Shown one piece after another: positions 18,313 through 27,013 of a stretch of 64,000 nt of DNA. The position numbers and the translations under genes were made by a program. The stretch is from the NCBI RefSeq assembly GCF_002043005.1, contig NZ_CP020330.1:3738001-3802000 (forward strand), written 5' to 3'. Position 1 is the first letter of the stretch, and each line of letters begins with the position of its first letter. Under the pieces are notes generated by a model, which did no database searches, had not been told where the DNA came from, and worked only from the letters and a program-made list of their open reading frames with translations. Origin of the DNA: Martelella mediterranea DSM 17316 (GTDB taxonomy: Bacteria > Pseudomonadota > Alphaproteobacteria > Rhizobiales > Rhizobiaceae).

Positions 18313-19092
18313 ATGAAGATGCCATTCTTCATTACCGACTTGACGAGCGCCCTTAGCTTCCTGACACGTCTCAGAGTGCCTGACCTGCTGATGGCCGAGA
18401 TGCCGGCGGGCGCCCGCGCTGCCTGGGCGTACCCGCTTGCCGGCGCGATTGCAACCATCCTGCCCGCCATCGCACTGGCCGGGTTCGTCTGGCTCGGCGC
18501 TTCGCCGCTGCTTGCCGCGCTCATAGCCGTGCTGATCTCGATCATGATCTGCGGCGGGCTCCACGAAGACGGGTTGGCCGACGCCGCCGACGGGCTTTTC
18601 GGCGGGCGCGACCGCGAGACGGCACTGGCGATCATGAAGGACAGCCATTGCGGCGTTTTCGGCGTCACCGCGATCGTTCTGTCGCTGCTGTTGCGGGCGG
18701 CGGCGCTCGCGGCGCTCGTTCCGCATTACGGTGCGACGGCTGCGGCGCTGCTGTTCATTGCGGGGGCCACCGCCGGTCGCGGAAGCCTTGTGCTGCAGTG
18801 GACAATATTGCCCGCAGCGCGCACGGATGGCGCAGCCGCGACGCTCGGACGTCCCGGCGTCCGGACCACGGCGTCCGCAGAGGCGATTGCCCTGCTTTTG
18901 TGCGTCGCCCTCGCCATCGCGGCGAATGCATTCGTCCAGGTGGTGGCAGCCCTTGCCTTTGCCGGCATCGCATCACTGCTGTTTTCCGCCTTCGTCAGAA
19001 AGAGGATCGCCGGCCATACCGGAGACACGCTGGGCGCTGCCGCGCAGATCAGCGAGATCGTTTTCCTCGCGACCCTTGTTATCGCCACCTGA
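18313..19092 (+). CDS. cobS: Adenosylcobinamide-GDP ribazoletransferase
   Basis: This 259-residue polytopic membrane enzyme joins adenosylcobinamide-GDP and alpha-ribazole, the last step of cobalamin assembly (CobV in rhizobial naming). The signature GGLHEDGLADAADGLFGGRDRE near residues 75-100 contains the metal-binding acidic motif, preceded by FLTRLRVP at the N-terminus. About six hydrophobic segments follow. With cobT it covers both steps of lower-ligand attachment. Confidence 0.95.
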   Translation: MKMPFFITDLTSALSFLTRLRVPDLLMAEMPAGARAAWAYPLAGAIATILPAIALAGFVWLGASPLLAALIAVLISIMICGGLHEDGLADAADGLFGGRDRETALAIMKDSHCGVFGVTAIVLSLLLRAAALAALVPHYGATAAALLFIAGATAGRGSLVLQWTILPAARTDGAAATLGRPGVRTTASAEAIALLLCVALAIAANAFVQVVAALAFAGIASLLFSAFVRKRIAGHTGDTLGAAAQISEIVFLATLVIAT

Positions 19093-19142
19093 AACCCGAT
19101 ATCGGGACAATATCTTGTCGTCTCGGACCGGGAGTATATGCC

Positions 19143-19844
19143 TTGCGCCTTTTCTGGATTTTGATCGCCATCGTCTCGGTCGGCATGATCCTCCTCATGG
19201 TGACGGGCACCAGCGGCACCACGCTTGGCGTCAACAGCGATGACTTTGCCCGCACCCTCTGGCTCGCGCCAATCCTGCTGCTGGTCTCGGCGGGCGTGCT
19301 GCAGAGCCGCCGCAATCTCGGCTTCGTGTTCCAGTCGCTGCTGATCTGGGCGGCGGTGCTACTCGTGGTGGCGGCAGCCTACATCTTCCGCGACGATTTC
19401 CGCGATGTCGGCGCGCGGCTCTTCAGCGGGCTGATCCCCGGCATGGCGATGGAGACGACAATGTCCGATGGCCGCGAACAGGTGATTCTCCACAAGCGCC
19501 TGGACGGCCATTTCGCCGCCGATGTCGAGATCGATGGAGAGACGATCACGATGCTGGTTGATTCGGGCGCAAGCCGCGTCACGCTGACGGCGCGCGACGC
19601 CGCCCGCATCGGGTTTGAAGGCTCCGATCTCAGCTATACCGCGATGGTAACGACCGCCAACGGCACGGCGATGGCCGCGCCCATAACACTCGATGAGGTT
19701 TCGATCGGCCCGATCACGCGGCGCAATGTCAAGGCCATGGTGGCGACGGAGGGCCGGCTTGCCGAAAGCCTGCTCGGCATGAGCTTTCTCTCCACGCTGA
19801 CCTCGGTCGACATGCGCTCGGACGAGTTACGCCTGACCGAATAA
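19143..19844 (+). CDS. Membrane-anchored retropepsin-like aspartyl protease (TIGR02281 type)
   Basis: The 233-residue protein has three N-terminal hydrophobic segments and a soluble domain starting near residue 115. The aspartyl motif is MLVDSGASRVTL, followed by NVKAMV and LLGMSFLSTL, the arrangement of the clan AA single-lobed family. The TTG at 19143 is used because GGGAG lies upstream and the nearby ATG at 19138 is out of frame. The gene runs in the same direction as cobS, 50 bp downstream. The role is uncharacterised. Confidence 0.82.
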   Translation: MRLFWILIAIVSVGMILLMVTGTSGTTLGVNSDDFARTLWLAPILLLVSAGVLQSRRNLGFVFQSLLIWAAVLLVVAAAYIFRDDFRDVGARLFSGLIPGMAMETTMSDGREQVILHKRLDGHFAADVEIDGETITMLVDSGASRVTLTARDAARIGFEGSDLSYTAMVTTANGTAMAAPITLDEVSIGPITRRNVKAMVATEGRLAESLLGMSFLSTLTSVDMRSDELRLTE

Positions 19845-19848
19845 CCGA

Positions 19849-20670
19849 TCAGAAGAACGAATAGAAAAACCGCGCCGAGATGATCAGCAGGAAGATGCCG
19901 AAGCCGGCTTCCAGTTTCCGCTTGCTGAGCCGGTGCGCGACGGTGGCCCCGAGCGGCGCGATCAGCATCGTGATCGGAATGATCAGGGCGACGGCGACCC
20001 AGTTGATATAGCCGGTCGACAGCGGCGGAAGCCCCGCCTTGCCCCAGCCGCCGACGATATTGCCGATGAAGCCCGGAATCGAAATCAGCACGCCGACCCC
20101 AGCAGACGTTGCCACCGCCTGATGGATCGGCCGGTTGAAGAGCGTCATGAAGGTGTTGTTGAGCGTGCCGCCGCCAATGCCGATCAGGCCGGAGAGCAGG
20201 CCGATGAGCCAGCCATAGACGAACAGCGCCGGGTTTTTCGGCAGGTCATCGCCCAGCCGCCATTCCGCCGATCTGGGATAGAGCATCTTCAGGCCGATCA
20301 GCAGCGTGATCACGGCGAAGGCGCCGCGCAGCAGGCTGCCCGGCGCATAGGCGATTACCAGTGTCGAGACCACCGCCCCTAACGGCACCGCAATCACCCA
20401 CCGCCTGAGCACCGCCATGTCGACCGCGCCGCGTTTGTAATGCGACTGGAAGGAGCGCAGAGATGTCGGAATGATGATCGCAAGCGAGGTGCCGACGCTC
20501 AGCTTGATACGCAACCCGTCATCCACGCCGAAAAGGGCGAAGGCCTGATAGAAGACGGGAACCAGCACGGCGCCGCCGCCAATGCCGAAAAGCCCGGCCA
20601 GAAACCCGGCAATTCCGCCGGCGAGCGCCAGCAATACGCAAAGTTCGAGAAGTTCGGAAAGCGGCGGCAT
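19849..20670 (-). CDS. Sulfite exporter TauE/SafE family membrane protein
   Basis: The 273-residue protein has seven to eight hydrophobic segments and two TauE half-repeats, seen as GFLAGLFGIGGGAVLVPVFY at residues 22-41 and GLLSGLIGIGGGTLNNTFM near 160. The family exports sulfite, sulfoacetate or other organosulfur anions. GAGGGG lies just before the ATG. A second, dissimilar TauE gene is at 44067, so two paralogues occur in this window. The substrate is not inferable. Confidence 0.9.
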   Translation of the reverse strand: MPPLSELLELCVLLALAGGIAGFLAGLFGIGGGAVLVPVFYQAFALFGVDDGLRIKLSVGTSLAIIIPTSLRSFQSHYKRGAVDMAVLRRWVIAVPLGAVVSTLVIAYAPGSLLRGAFAVITLLIGLKMLYPRSAEWRLGDDLPKNPALFVYGWLIGLLSGLIGIGGGTLNNTFMTLFNRPIHQAVATSAGVGVLISIPGFIGNIVGGWGKAGLPPLSTGYINWVAVALIIPITMLIAPLGATVAHRLSKRKLEAGFGIFLLIISARFFYSFF

Positions 20671-20789
20671 CTCATTCCCCTCTGAGACGCTTGCATCTTT
20701 CCGGATTTTTCGGAATGAGGGCTCAAATGCGTCTCGATGTCATCAAAACGAGATGTTCTTACACTATCCAAACCACGGGGCAAGGCGGT

Positions 20790-20935
20790 GCCACCCGCCG
20801 CCTAGTACGATTGCCGTAACCTGTCTATTGCCGCCCCGGATTTTGAAGAGTGACATACTGCTCTCTGACTTCACATCACCGATTTGTTTCCGCCTTTTTG
20901 CCGGCCCTCACACGGGCCGGCTTTTTTTTTGCGGC
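20790..20935 (+). ncRNA. Candidate orphan small RNA ending in a strong terminator
   Basis: The gap at 20671-20964 separates two minus-strand genes, yet it contains an excellent plus-strand terminator: an 8-bp GCCGGCCC/GGGCCGGC stem near 20905-20927 followed by nine T residues. No plus-strand reading frame precedes it. A GC hairpin near 20778-20800 (GGCGG...CCGCC) and an 11-mer CTCTGACTTCA at 20863-20873, shared with a similar gap at 33314-33324, lie upstream. The 5' end is a guess and no convincing promoter is visible. Confidence 0.4.
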
Positions 20936-20964
20936 CGACAGTCTGGCCCGAGGCTTAAGCGCGC

Positions 20965-21174
20965 TCAGCCTTCGAGGTCGACGTCGAGGATCGCCATCGA
21001 GAAATTGTAGGAGCGGTCGCCGTCCTCGTCATCGAGATAGATGACGCCGATGAACTCCTCGCCATTATAGACCTCGCAGGAATCATCCTTGCGCGGCCGC
21101 GCCCGGACCGCAAAGCTCGGGCCGAAGAGACGTTTGAAATAGGCGTCGAGTTTTTTGATTTCGTCTTGTTTCAA
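20965..21174 (-). CDS. DUF3126 family protein
   Basis: This small acidic protein matches the alphaproteobacterial DUF3126 family: DEIKKLDAYFKRLFG, an RKDDSCEVYNGEEFIGVIYLDDEDGDRSYNFSMAILD core and an acidic tail. I set the start at the TTG at 21174 (69 residues) because GGAG lies eight bases upstream and family members begin at this point. A longer reading from 21201 has no such site. The function is unknown. It lies downstream of cysE on the same strand, likely in one transcript. Confidence 0.85.
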   Translation of the reverse strand: MKQDEIKKLDAYFKRLFGPSFAVRARPRKDDSCEVYNGEEFIGVIYLDDEDGDRSYNFSMAILDVDLEG

Positions 21175-21273
21175 GGGATTTTCTCCGTCTGGCCTTTGCA
21201 ATGTCCGCGGCTTTTGCCATGCGCGCCGGCGAAACGCAAACGCGCGACCGCACGGATTTGTTCTCGCCCGCGC

Positions 21274-22101
21274 CTATTCCTCGGAAATGATCAACTGATC
21301 CATCGAGCGCGCGGGATCGGAGCAGCCGGCCGTGCCGATAACCTTGGCGGGAACGCCCGCGACCGTGGAATTGGCCGGCACCGGCTTCAGAACCACGGAT
21401 CCGGCCGCAATACGGGAGCACTTGCCGACCGAAATATTGCCCAGCACCTTCGCCCCCGCGCCGATCAAAACGCTGTCGCCGATCTTGGGGTGGCGGTCGC
21501 CGGTTTCCTTGCCGGTGCCCCCGAGGGTCACGCCCTGCAGGATCGAGACATCGTCGCCGATCGTCGCCGTCATGCCGACCACGAGGCCGGTGGCGTGATC
21601 GAGGAAGATGCCCTTGCCCATCTTGGCGGCGGGATTGATATCGGTCTGGAAGACGCTGGAGGAACGGCTCTGCAGGTAAAGCGCCAGATCCTGCCTGCCG
21701 CGATTCCACAGCCAGTGCGCCAGCCGGTGGGTCTGGATCGCGTGGAAGCCCTTGAAATAGAGCACCGGCTCCATGAACCGCGTGCAGGCCGGGTCGCGGT
21801 CATAGACCGCCTGGATATCGACGCGCAGGATATCGCCCCATTCCGGCCAGTCGCGGCGCATTTCCTCGAAGGTCTGCCGCAGGAGGATGGCCTGGACATC
21901 CGGGTGGTCGAGCCGCTCGCAGATGCGGTAGACGACGCAATCCTCCAGCGAATCATGGTTCAGGATGGTCGAATAGAGAAACGCTGCGAGGATCGGGTCC
22001 TTTTCCAGCGCGTATTCGGCTTCCGCCCTGAGGCTCGCCCAGATCGGATCGACGGCCTTCAGATTGGTTTCCTGGCTGTTCTTTTCGGGCTGCGCGGCCA
22101 T
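21274..22101 (-). CDS. cysE: Serine O-acetyltransferase
   Basis: The 275-residue enzyme makes O-acetylserine for cysteine synthesis in the cytoplasm. The N-terminal SATase domain (ILNHDSLEDCVVYRICERL) is followed by left-handed beta-helix hexapeptide repeats: FLDHATGLVVGMTATIGDDVSILQGVTLGG and HPKIGDSVLIGAGAKVLGNISVG. The catalytic His is in DHATG. The Met at 22101 is chosen because AAGGAGG lies five bases upstream; an extended frame reaches 22203 without a site. The C-terminal tail ends in Glu, not Ile. Confidence 0.95.
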   Translation of the reverse strand: MAAQPEKNSQETNLKAVDPIWASLRAEAEYALEKDPILAAFLYSTILNHDSLEDCVVYRICERLDHPDVQAILLRQTFEEMRRDWPEWGDILRVDIQAVYDRDPACTRFMEPVLYFKGFHAIQTHRLAHWLWNRGRQDLALYLQSRSSSVFQTDINPAAKMGKGIFLDHATGLVVGMTATIGDDVSILQGVTLGGTGKETGDRHPKIGDSVLIGAGAKVLGNISVGKCSRIAAGSVVLKPVPANSTVAGVPAKVIGTAGCSDPARSMDQLIISEE

Positions 22102-22221
22102 GACGGCCTCCTTTTCTTCCGGTTCTCCGGGCGTCGCACCTGCCGTCGCCGACAGCACGATGAAGGACGCAATTTGCGGGGAATATAGATCAGCCGGCCG
22201 CAATTACCAATGCGGCGGTCT

Positions 22222-23007
22222 TCAGTTTTTCGTGTCGGCCACGTCCTGAAGGAAATCCAGAACCGCCTGCTTGAACACCTTGTCGCCGACGGCGAGCATA
22301 TGGTCGCGGTTCGGAATGTCGAGTGCGCGCGCATTCTGCATCAATCCCGCAAGGGTCTGGGCGGAGCCCGCGAGATCATCGCGGGTGCCGACCCCGATCA
22401 GCGTCGGCGCGGCGATGCGGCCGACATCCTCGCGGCTCACGAGTTCGCGCGAGGTCTCGATACAGGCGGCGAGCGCGATCCGGTCGCTTCTGGTCTGGTC
22501 GGCGAAGGCGCGGAACATGCGGCCGCGCTCATGGGTGACGTCGTCGAGCGAAGGCGCGCGCAGCGCTTCGGCGATCGGGTCCCAGTCGCCCGCCCCGTCG
22601 CAGAGCGCGATGCCGAGCCCGCCGAAGATCAGGCCGCGGACCTTTTCCGGATCGGCGAGCGCCAGATTGGCGGCGATGCGCGCGCCCATTGAATAGCCCA
22701 TTACATGGGCGTTTTCGATGCCGAGGTGATCGAGCAGGGCCGCGGCATCTCCGGCCATCAGCCTCGGATAATAGCGTTCGGGATCATGCGGCTTGTCGCT
22801 TTTGCCATGGCCGCGATTGTCAAGCGCGATCACCCGGTAGCCCGCCTCGCCCAGCGTCTTCAGCCAGCCCGGATGAACCCAGTTGACGGATGCCGTCGAG
22901 GCGAAGCCGTGAATCAGCAGGATGGGCTCCCCCGAACCGACATCGAAATAGGCAAGGTCGAGGCCGTCATGGGTAAAACTATCGAAATCCGGGAGATTGA
23001 AATTCAT
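22222..23007 (-). CDS. Alpha/beta-fold hydrolase
   Basis: The 261-residue hydrolase has the oxyanion HGFAST, DNRGHGKSDKP, the nucleophile elbow GYSMGA (Ser about 106) and a late GxRDDLAG plus NRDHMLAVGD, which hold the Asp and His of the triad. It resembles 3-oxoadipate enol-lactonase or general esterases of fold family V, but has no diagnostic residue. The Met at 23007 (MNFNLPDF) fits the domain start. It lies upstream of cysE on the same strand, separated by about 120 bp. Confidence 0.87.
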   Translation of the reverse strand: MNFNLPDFDSFTHDGLDLAYFDVGSGEPILLIHGFASTASVNWVHPGWLKTLGEAGYRVIALDNRGHGKSDKPHDPERYYPRLMAGDAAALLDHLGIENAHVMGYSMGARIAANLALADPEKVRGLIFGGLGIALCDGAGDWDPIAEALRAPSLDDVTHERGRMFRAFADQTRSDRIALAACIETSRELVSREDVGRIAAPTLIGVGTRDDLAGSAQTLAGLMQNARALDIPNRDHMLAVGDKVFKQAVLDFLQDVADTKN

Positions 23008-23137
23008 GGCTGCACCGCGGCTGATCATTGTCAAAAGGGCCCCGTGAAAAGCCGCCTCGGCGACAAATCGGGTACTACACATTTGCGGCAAAGAGTTATA
23101 GTGTCCGCGCCGAAAGCTCAAGGAACCGGAGACAATT

Positions 23138-23383
23138 ATGGCTGGTCACGCGATCGCGCATTTCAAGAACGACGAGGGACATCGCTCCATCGAGGTCGGG
23201 GTCAAGGAATTCATGTGCGTCGGCGCGTCCGCGCCCTTCGACCATCCGCATATCTTCATCGATATGGGCGATGACGACGAAGCCGTCTGTTCCTACTGCT
23301 CGACGCTTTACCGCTACAACCCCGCCCTTCACGGCGAAGAGACCAAACCGGCCGGCTGCGCCTATCGGGTCGACGCGGCCTGA
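23138..23383 (+). CDS. Zinc-finger domain protein, NDUFS6-like (zf-CHCC)
   Basis: The 81-residue protein has the CHCC zinc-ligand pattern: Cys in KEFMCVGAS, His in DHPHIFIDMG, and Cys-x-x-Cys in CSYCSTLYRY. In alphaproteobacteria and mitochondria this family is the accessory complex I subunit NDUFS6, needed for late assembly of NADH:ubiquinone oxidoreductase. The gene is usually separate from the nuo operon, as here. It is upstream of the flavin monooxygenase by 42 bp. Confidence 0.88.
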   Translation: MAGHAIAHFKNDEGHRSIEVGVKEFMCVGASAPFDHPHIFIDMGDDDEAVCSYCSTLYRYNPALHGEETKPAGCAYRVDAA

Positions 23384-23425
23384 CCGCGCGCCCGCTGGAG
23401 AGGCTTTCGGCGGTCAAGGGATGCC

Positions 23426-24595
23426 ATGACAGTTCAACATGTCGCCATCATCGGAGCGGGCGTTGCCGGGCTGAACGTGGCTCTGGCGCTCGCCCGGCGC
23501 GGCATTTCCAGCGACATCTTCGAACAGGCGGAAGCGCTGAACGAGGTCGGCGCCGGCCTCCAGATTTCGCCCAATGCCGCACGCTGCCTTGAACGGGTCG
23601 GCGTGCTCTCCCGGCTGGAAAGCCAGTGGCGCGAACCGCGCGAGATCACCCTTGCCTCGGGCGTCAGCCTTCGCCGGATCACCGGCCTGCCGATGAGCGA
23701 GGCCCGCGCGCGCTGGAACGCGCCCTATGGCGTTCTCCACCGGGCCACATTGCAGACGGTACTGGCACAGGCGGTCGCCGAAGAACCGCTCGCCAACCTG
23801 AAGCTTGGCGCGCGCGCGACATCGCGCGATATCGCGGCGCGTGTCGCCGACGGCGGCCGCAAGCCCGATGCCATCATCTGCGCCGATGGCGTGTGGTCCG
23901 CCAGCCGCGGCCGGATAGATGGAAGCGCGACAGCGCGGTTTTCGGGCAATATCGCCTGGCGTTTCGTGGTCTCGTCGGAAGACACGCCGGCCTTCCTGAA
24001 CCGCGAGCACATAACCGCCTTCATGGGGCCGAGCGCCCATCTGGTCGCCTATCCGCTGCGCGATGTCAGCGGCTTCAACCTCGTGGCGATCGCCGCCGGC
24101 GCCAATCCGGGCGAGACCTGGGACGGCAATGCCGATCATAGCTGGCAGGTTGCGCGCGAAAAGCATTTCGGCGGCTGGAACGGCGCGCTCAAGCGGCTTT
24201 TTTCAAAGGTCTCACCCGCGGCCTGGCCGCTTTACGAGGTTGGCGACGGCCGCTGGCACAATGGCGCGGACACCATCATGATCGGCGACGCGCTGCATGC
24301 GATGATGCCGTTTTCGGCGCAGGGCGCGGCCATGGCGATCGAAGACGGCTTCGAACTCGCCGCCTTTCTGGCCGAAATGCCCGCGCCGACAGCCTTTGCG
24401 GCCTTCGAGGCCCATCGCCGCCCACGGCTGGAGCGCCTGAAGAAGCGCACCGGCCTGAACAGGTTCGCCTATCATGCGCGCGGCCCCTTCCGGCTCGGCC
24501 GCGACGCCGTGCTGACCATGCGTTCCCCCGATTCCCTTGTCCGGGAGCTGGATTGGCTTTATGGCTATGAGGCCTACGGTCTTCAGCAGGCTTGA
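23426..24595 (+). CDS. FAD-dependent monooxygenase (salicylate hydroxylase/UbiH-like)
   Basis: The 389-residue protein shows the class A flavoprotein hydroxylase fingerprints. These are the Rossmann GxGxxG in AIIGAGVAGLNVALAL (residues 8-23), a DG motif at ICADGVWSASR, and the GD motif in IMIGDALHAMMPFSAQGAAMAIEDGFELA. It hydroxylates an aromatic or ring substrate using NAD(P)H. No aromatic-degradation genes are adjacent. It may be a 3-hydroxybenzoate/salicylate-type enzyme, but this is not decidable. Confidence 0.87.
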   Translation: MTVQHVAIIGAGVAGLNVALALARRGISSDIFEQAEALNEVGAGLQISPNAARCLERVGVLSRLESQWREPREITLASGVSLRRITGLPMSEARARWNAPYGVLHRATLQTVLAQAVAEEPLANLKLGARATSRDIAARVADGGRKPDAIICADGVWSASRGRIDGSATARFSGNIAWRFVVSSEDTPAFLNREHITAFMGPSAHLVAYPLRDVSGFNLVAIAAGANPGETWDGNADHSWQVAREKHFGGWNGALKRLFSKVSPAAWPLYEVGDGRWHNGADTIMIGDALHAMMPFSAQGAAMAIEDGFELAAFLAEMPAPTAFAAFEAHRRPRLERLKKRTGLNRFAYHARGPFRLGRDAVLTMRSPDSLVRELDWLYGYEAYGLQQA

Positions 24596-24719
24596 AGGGC
24601 TTGTGCGAATACCGAAACAGCCGGTTGCTCCCGCCGTCGTTCATCCAGGCTTCAGCTTCCGCGCGCCATAGTCCGTTTTGTGTTAGCATCGGCTTCAACA
24701 CTTGATTTCGGGAGCAACC

Positions 24720-25394
24720 ATGAGAGCAAGCGCCGTTTTGAAATCCGCCGGCATCGCATTGGCGGCAGCGTTGATGTCGGTCCAGGCGCATGCGGGGACC
24801 ACCGCCTACGCCACGTCCAACGTCAATCTTCGCGCCGGCCCCTCGACATCCTACCCGACCGTCACCGTCGTCCCGGCGGGCGCCAGTCTCGTCAATAATG
24901 GATGCCTTGCCGACTATAGCTGGTGCGACGTGTCCTACGCCAATTATCGCGGCTGGCTGGCCGCCCGCTATATCCAGATCGTCTACCAGAACCAGCGCCA
25001 GACGCTGTCGCCGGCGATCGCCTTTACCGCCGGCGTCGCGATTACCGCGTTTTCCCAGTCCTACTGGAACAATTACTATCGCGGTTATCCCTGGTACAAT
25101 ACGTGGGGCCGCTACCCGCCCTATTATCCGCCGCACCCTTATTATCCGCCGCCTGGCTGGCGCGCCCCGCCCGGCTGGGGTGGTCCGCCGCCCGGCTGGC
25201 GCGCGCCGCCCGGATATCGCCCGCCATGGGGCGTGCCGCGTCCGGTCTACCGCCAGCCGCCGCCACCGCATTATCCGCCGGTCGGCCGTCCCGGCTATCG
25301 CCCTCCCCCGCCCTATTATCATGGCGGCCCCCCGCCCGGTTATCATCGTCCGCCGACCGAATTCCACGGCGGTCATCGCGGGGGACGGTGGTAA
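24720..25394 (+). CDS. Exported SH3-domain protein with Pro/Tyr-rich tail
   Basis: The 224-residue protein has a Sec signal peptide ending AHAG, one bacterial SH3 domain at about residues 25-85 (YATSNVNLRAGPSTSYPTV, then WCDVSYANYRGWLAARYIQ) and a hydrophobic stretch. A low-complexity C-terminal half is built of PPYYPP, PPGWRAPPG and PPPGYH units. Bacterial SH3 domains bind peptidoglycan peptides, so a periplasmic wall-binding role is likely. GGAGCAACC precedes the ATG at 24720. The Pro/Tyr/Trp tail probably stays unfolded and may span the periplasm. Confidence 0.82.
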   Translation: MRASAVLKSAGIALAAALMSVQAHAGTTAYATSNVNLRAGPSTSYPTVTVVPAGASLVNNGCLADYSWCDVSYANYRGWLAARYIQIVYQNQRQTLSPAIAFTAGVAITAFSQSYWNNYYRGYPWYNTWGRYPPYYPPHPYYPPPGWRAPPGWGGPPPGWRAPPGYRPPWGVPRPVYRQPPPPHYPPVGRPGYRPPPPYYHGGPPPGYHRPPTEFHGGHRGGRW

Positions 25395-25402
25395 AAAAAC
25401 TA

Positions 25403-25432
25403 GCCGGCGATCGCATCCGATCGCCGGCTTTT
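25403..25432. terminator. Bidirectional terminator between the SH3 gene and metC
   Basis: An 11-bp perfect stem (GCCGGCGATCG with its complement, 4-nt loop) has a T-run on the plus side and an A-run of seven on the other. It can therefore end both convergent transcripts. Confidence 0.8.
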
Positions 25433-25462
25433 CTGTATTGACCGGACAATATGCGGTTGCCG

Positions 25463-26650
25463 CTACACGGCCCGCGCCGCCGCCAGCCCCTTTTCAAGAT
25501 CGGCCATCAGGTCCTGAACATCCTCAAGGCCGATCTGCAGGCGGATGAGCGGGCCATCCAATGGAGCCTTGCTGATCGTGCGGTTGGAGAGGTTCACCGG
25601 AACCGCGAGCGATTCATAGCCGCCCCAGGAATAGCCGATGCCGAACAGGTCCAGCGCATCGAGGAAGGCGTGCTGGCGACGGCGGAAGGCCCCTTCTTCC
25701 GCGGCAAGCACGATCGAGAACAGTCCGGTCGCGCCCTTGAAATCACGCTTCCACAGATCGTGACCCGGAAATGACGGCAGGCCGGGATGCAGCACCCGCG
25801 ACACGCCCGGCTGACCTTCCAGCCAGGCCGCGATCTCGAGCGCGCTCTTTTGATGATGGGCAAGCCGCACGCCCATGGTCCGCAGCCCGCGCAGGATCTG
25901 GTAGGCATCGTCCGGCGCCGCGCACATGCCGGTCCAGGTGTAATGTTCAAGAAGCTGCGGGAAGCAGCGCTCATTGGCCGAGGCCGTGCCCATCAGGATA
26001 TCGGAATGGCCCGACGGGTATTTGGTCGCCGCGTTGAGCGACAGGTCGACGCCGAAATCGAGCGGCTTGAAATAAAGCGGCGTCGCCCAGGTATTGTCCA
26101 TCGATACGATCGCGTCATGGGCGTGGGCGATGTCGGACAGGAGCCGGATATCCTGGATTTCGAACGTGTTCGAGCCGGGGGATTCGGTATGCAGCAGCCT
26201 GGTGTTATGCCTGAACATGCCCTCGATATCCGCCCCGAGCGCCGGGTCGTAATATTCGACCTCCACCCCGAGCCCTGTCAGAACGTTATCGGCGAAACGA
26301 CGGGCCGGATCATACACCGAATCGACGATCAGAATGTGGTCCCCGGGCCTGAGGAAGGCCAGCCAGGGCATGGTGATCGAGGCGAGTCCCGAGGGATAAA
26401 GCAGCGTGCCGGCGGCATTTTCCAGCATGGTGAAGGCCGCGTTGGCCGCATCCGTGGTCGGCGTGCCATGGGTGCCATAGGTGTATTTCTGGTTCCCCTC
26501 CACCGTCGTCCTGGCATCGGGAAACAGCACCGTGGAGGCATGCACCACCGGCGGATTGACGAAGCCGTGAAAGGCATGCGGGTCGTTCCCGCAATGGGCA
26601 AGCTTGCTATTGTCCCCCAGAGTAGAGGCGGCATCTGGTATTCTGGCCAT
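25463..26650 (-). CDS. metC: Cystathionine beta-lyase
   Basis: The 395-residue PLP enzyme of the Cys/Met metabolism family converts cystathionine to homocysteine. Motifs seen are NPPVVHASTVLFP, KYTYGTHGTPT, LYPSGLASITMPWLAFLRPGDHILI, and the Schiff-base lysine in SLNAATKYPSGHSDILMG. The ESPGSNTFEI and SWGGYESL segments fit MetC rather than MetB. The start is the ATG at 26650. The gene is divergent from aapJ across a 360-bp regulatory gap. Confidence 0.93.
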   Translation of the reverse strand: MARIPDAASTLGDNSKLAHCGNDPHAFHGFVNPPVVHASTVLFPDARTTVEGNQKYTYGTHGTPTTDAANAAFTMLENAAGTLLYPSGLASITMPWLAFLRPGDHILIVDSVYDPARRFADNVLTGLGVEVEYYDPALGADIEGMFRHNTRLLHTESPGSNTFEIQDIRLLSDIAHAHDAIVSMDNTWATPLYFKPLDFGVDLSLNAATKYPSGHSDILMGTASANERCFPQLLEHYTWTGMCAAPDDAYQILRGLRTMGVRLAHHQKSALEIAAWLEGQPGVSRVLHPGLPSFPGHDLWKRDFKGATGLFSIVLAAEEGAFRRRQHAFLDALDLFGIGYSWGGYESLAVPVNLSNRTISKAPLDGPLIRLQIGLEDVQDLMADLEKGLAAARAV

Positions 26651-27013
26651 GGCATCCAATCGCACGATTATGAAAACGCATCTGTGTTTTGGAGTTTTGC
26701 GGAAGGTCGGTCAAGGCTGAACGATTTCGCGGTAGTTGATCGACAGTCAACAAAACAAACATGACAACGGCCTGCCCTGTTTCCCAGCAACGTCACGCAC
26801 AGTTTTTGGCTCCCTGCCCATTTATTAGACTAAAGTGGACCTTTTCCATGAAAACAGACCATTTTTGACAGCCGAGTATTGACCATACGGAAAATAACGA
26901 CTGTGATAAGTCCGCTCGCCCCGAGGGGTAGCGGGCAGTTGTCGTTACCGGCCTGAAGCTGAACTGGTCGCGGCGGCAACTCGAGATTTCAACGATAAAC
27001 AAAGGTTGGGAAA
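26651..27013. promoter_or_regulatory. Divergent metC/aapJ control region with a structured aap leader
   Basis: This 363-bp gap has no credible gene. On the plus side, TTGACA at 26865-26870 is a good -35, though no clean -10 follows at 17 bp. Downstream is a nested stem. Its outer arm TAACGAC (26895-26901) pairs with GTCGTTA (about 26941-26947), and its inner arm CCGCT pairs with AGCGG around a CCC/GGG pair. Near metC an inverted GTTGA-N7-TCAAC motif at about 26737-26753 could be an operator. All are pattern calls. Confidence 0.45.
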
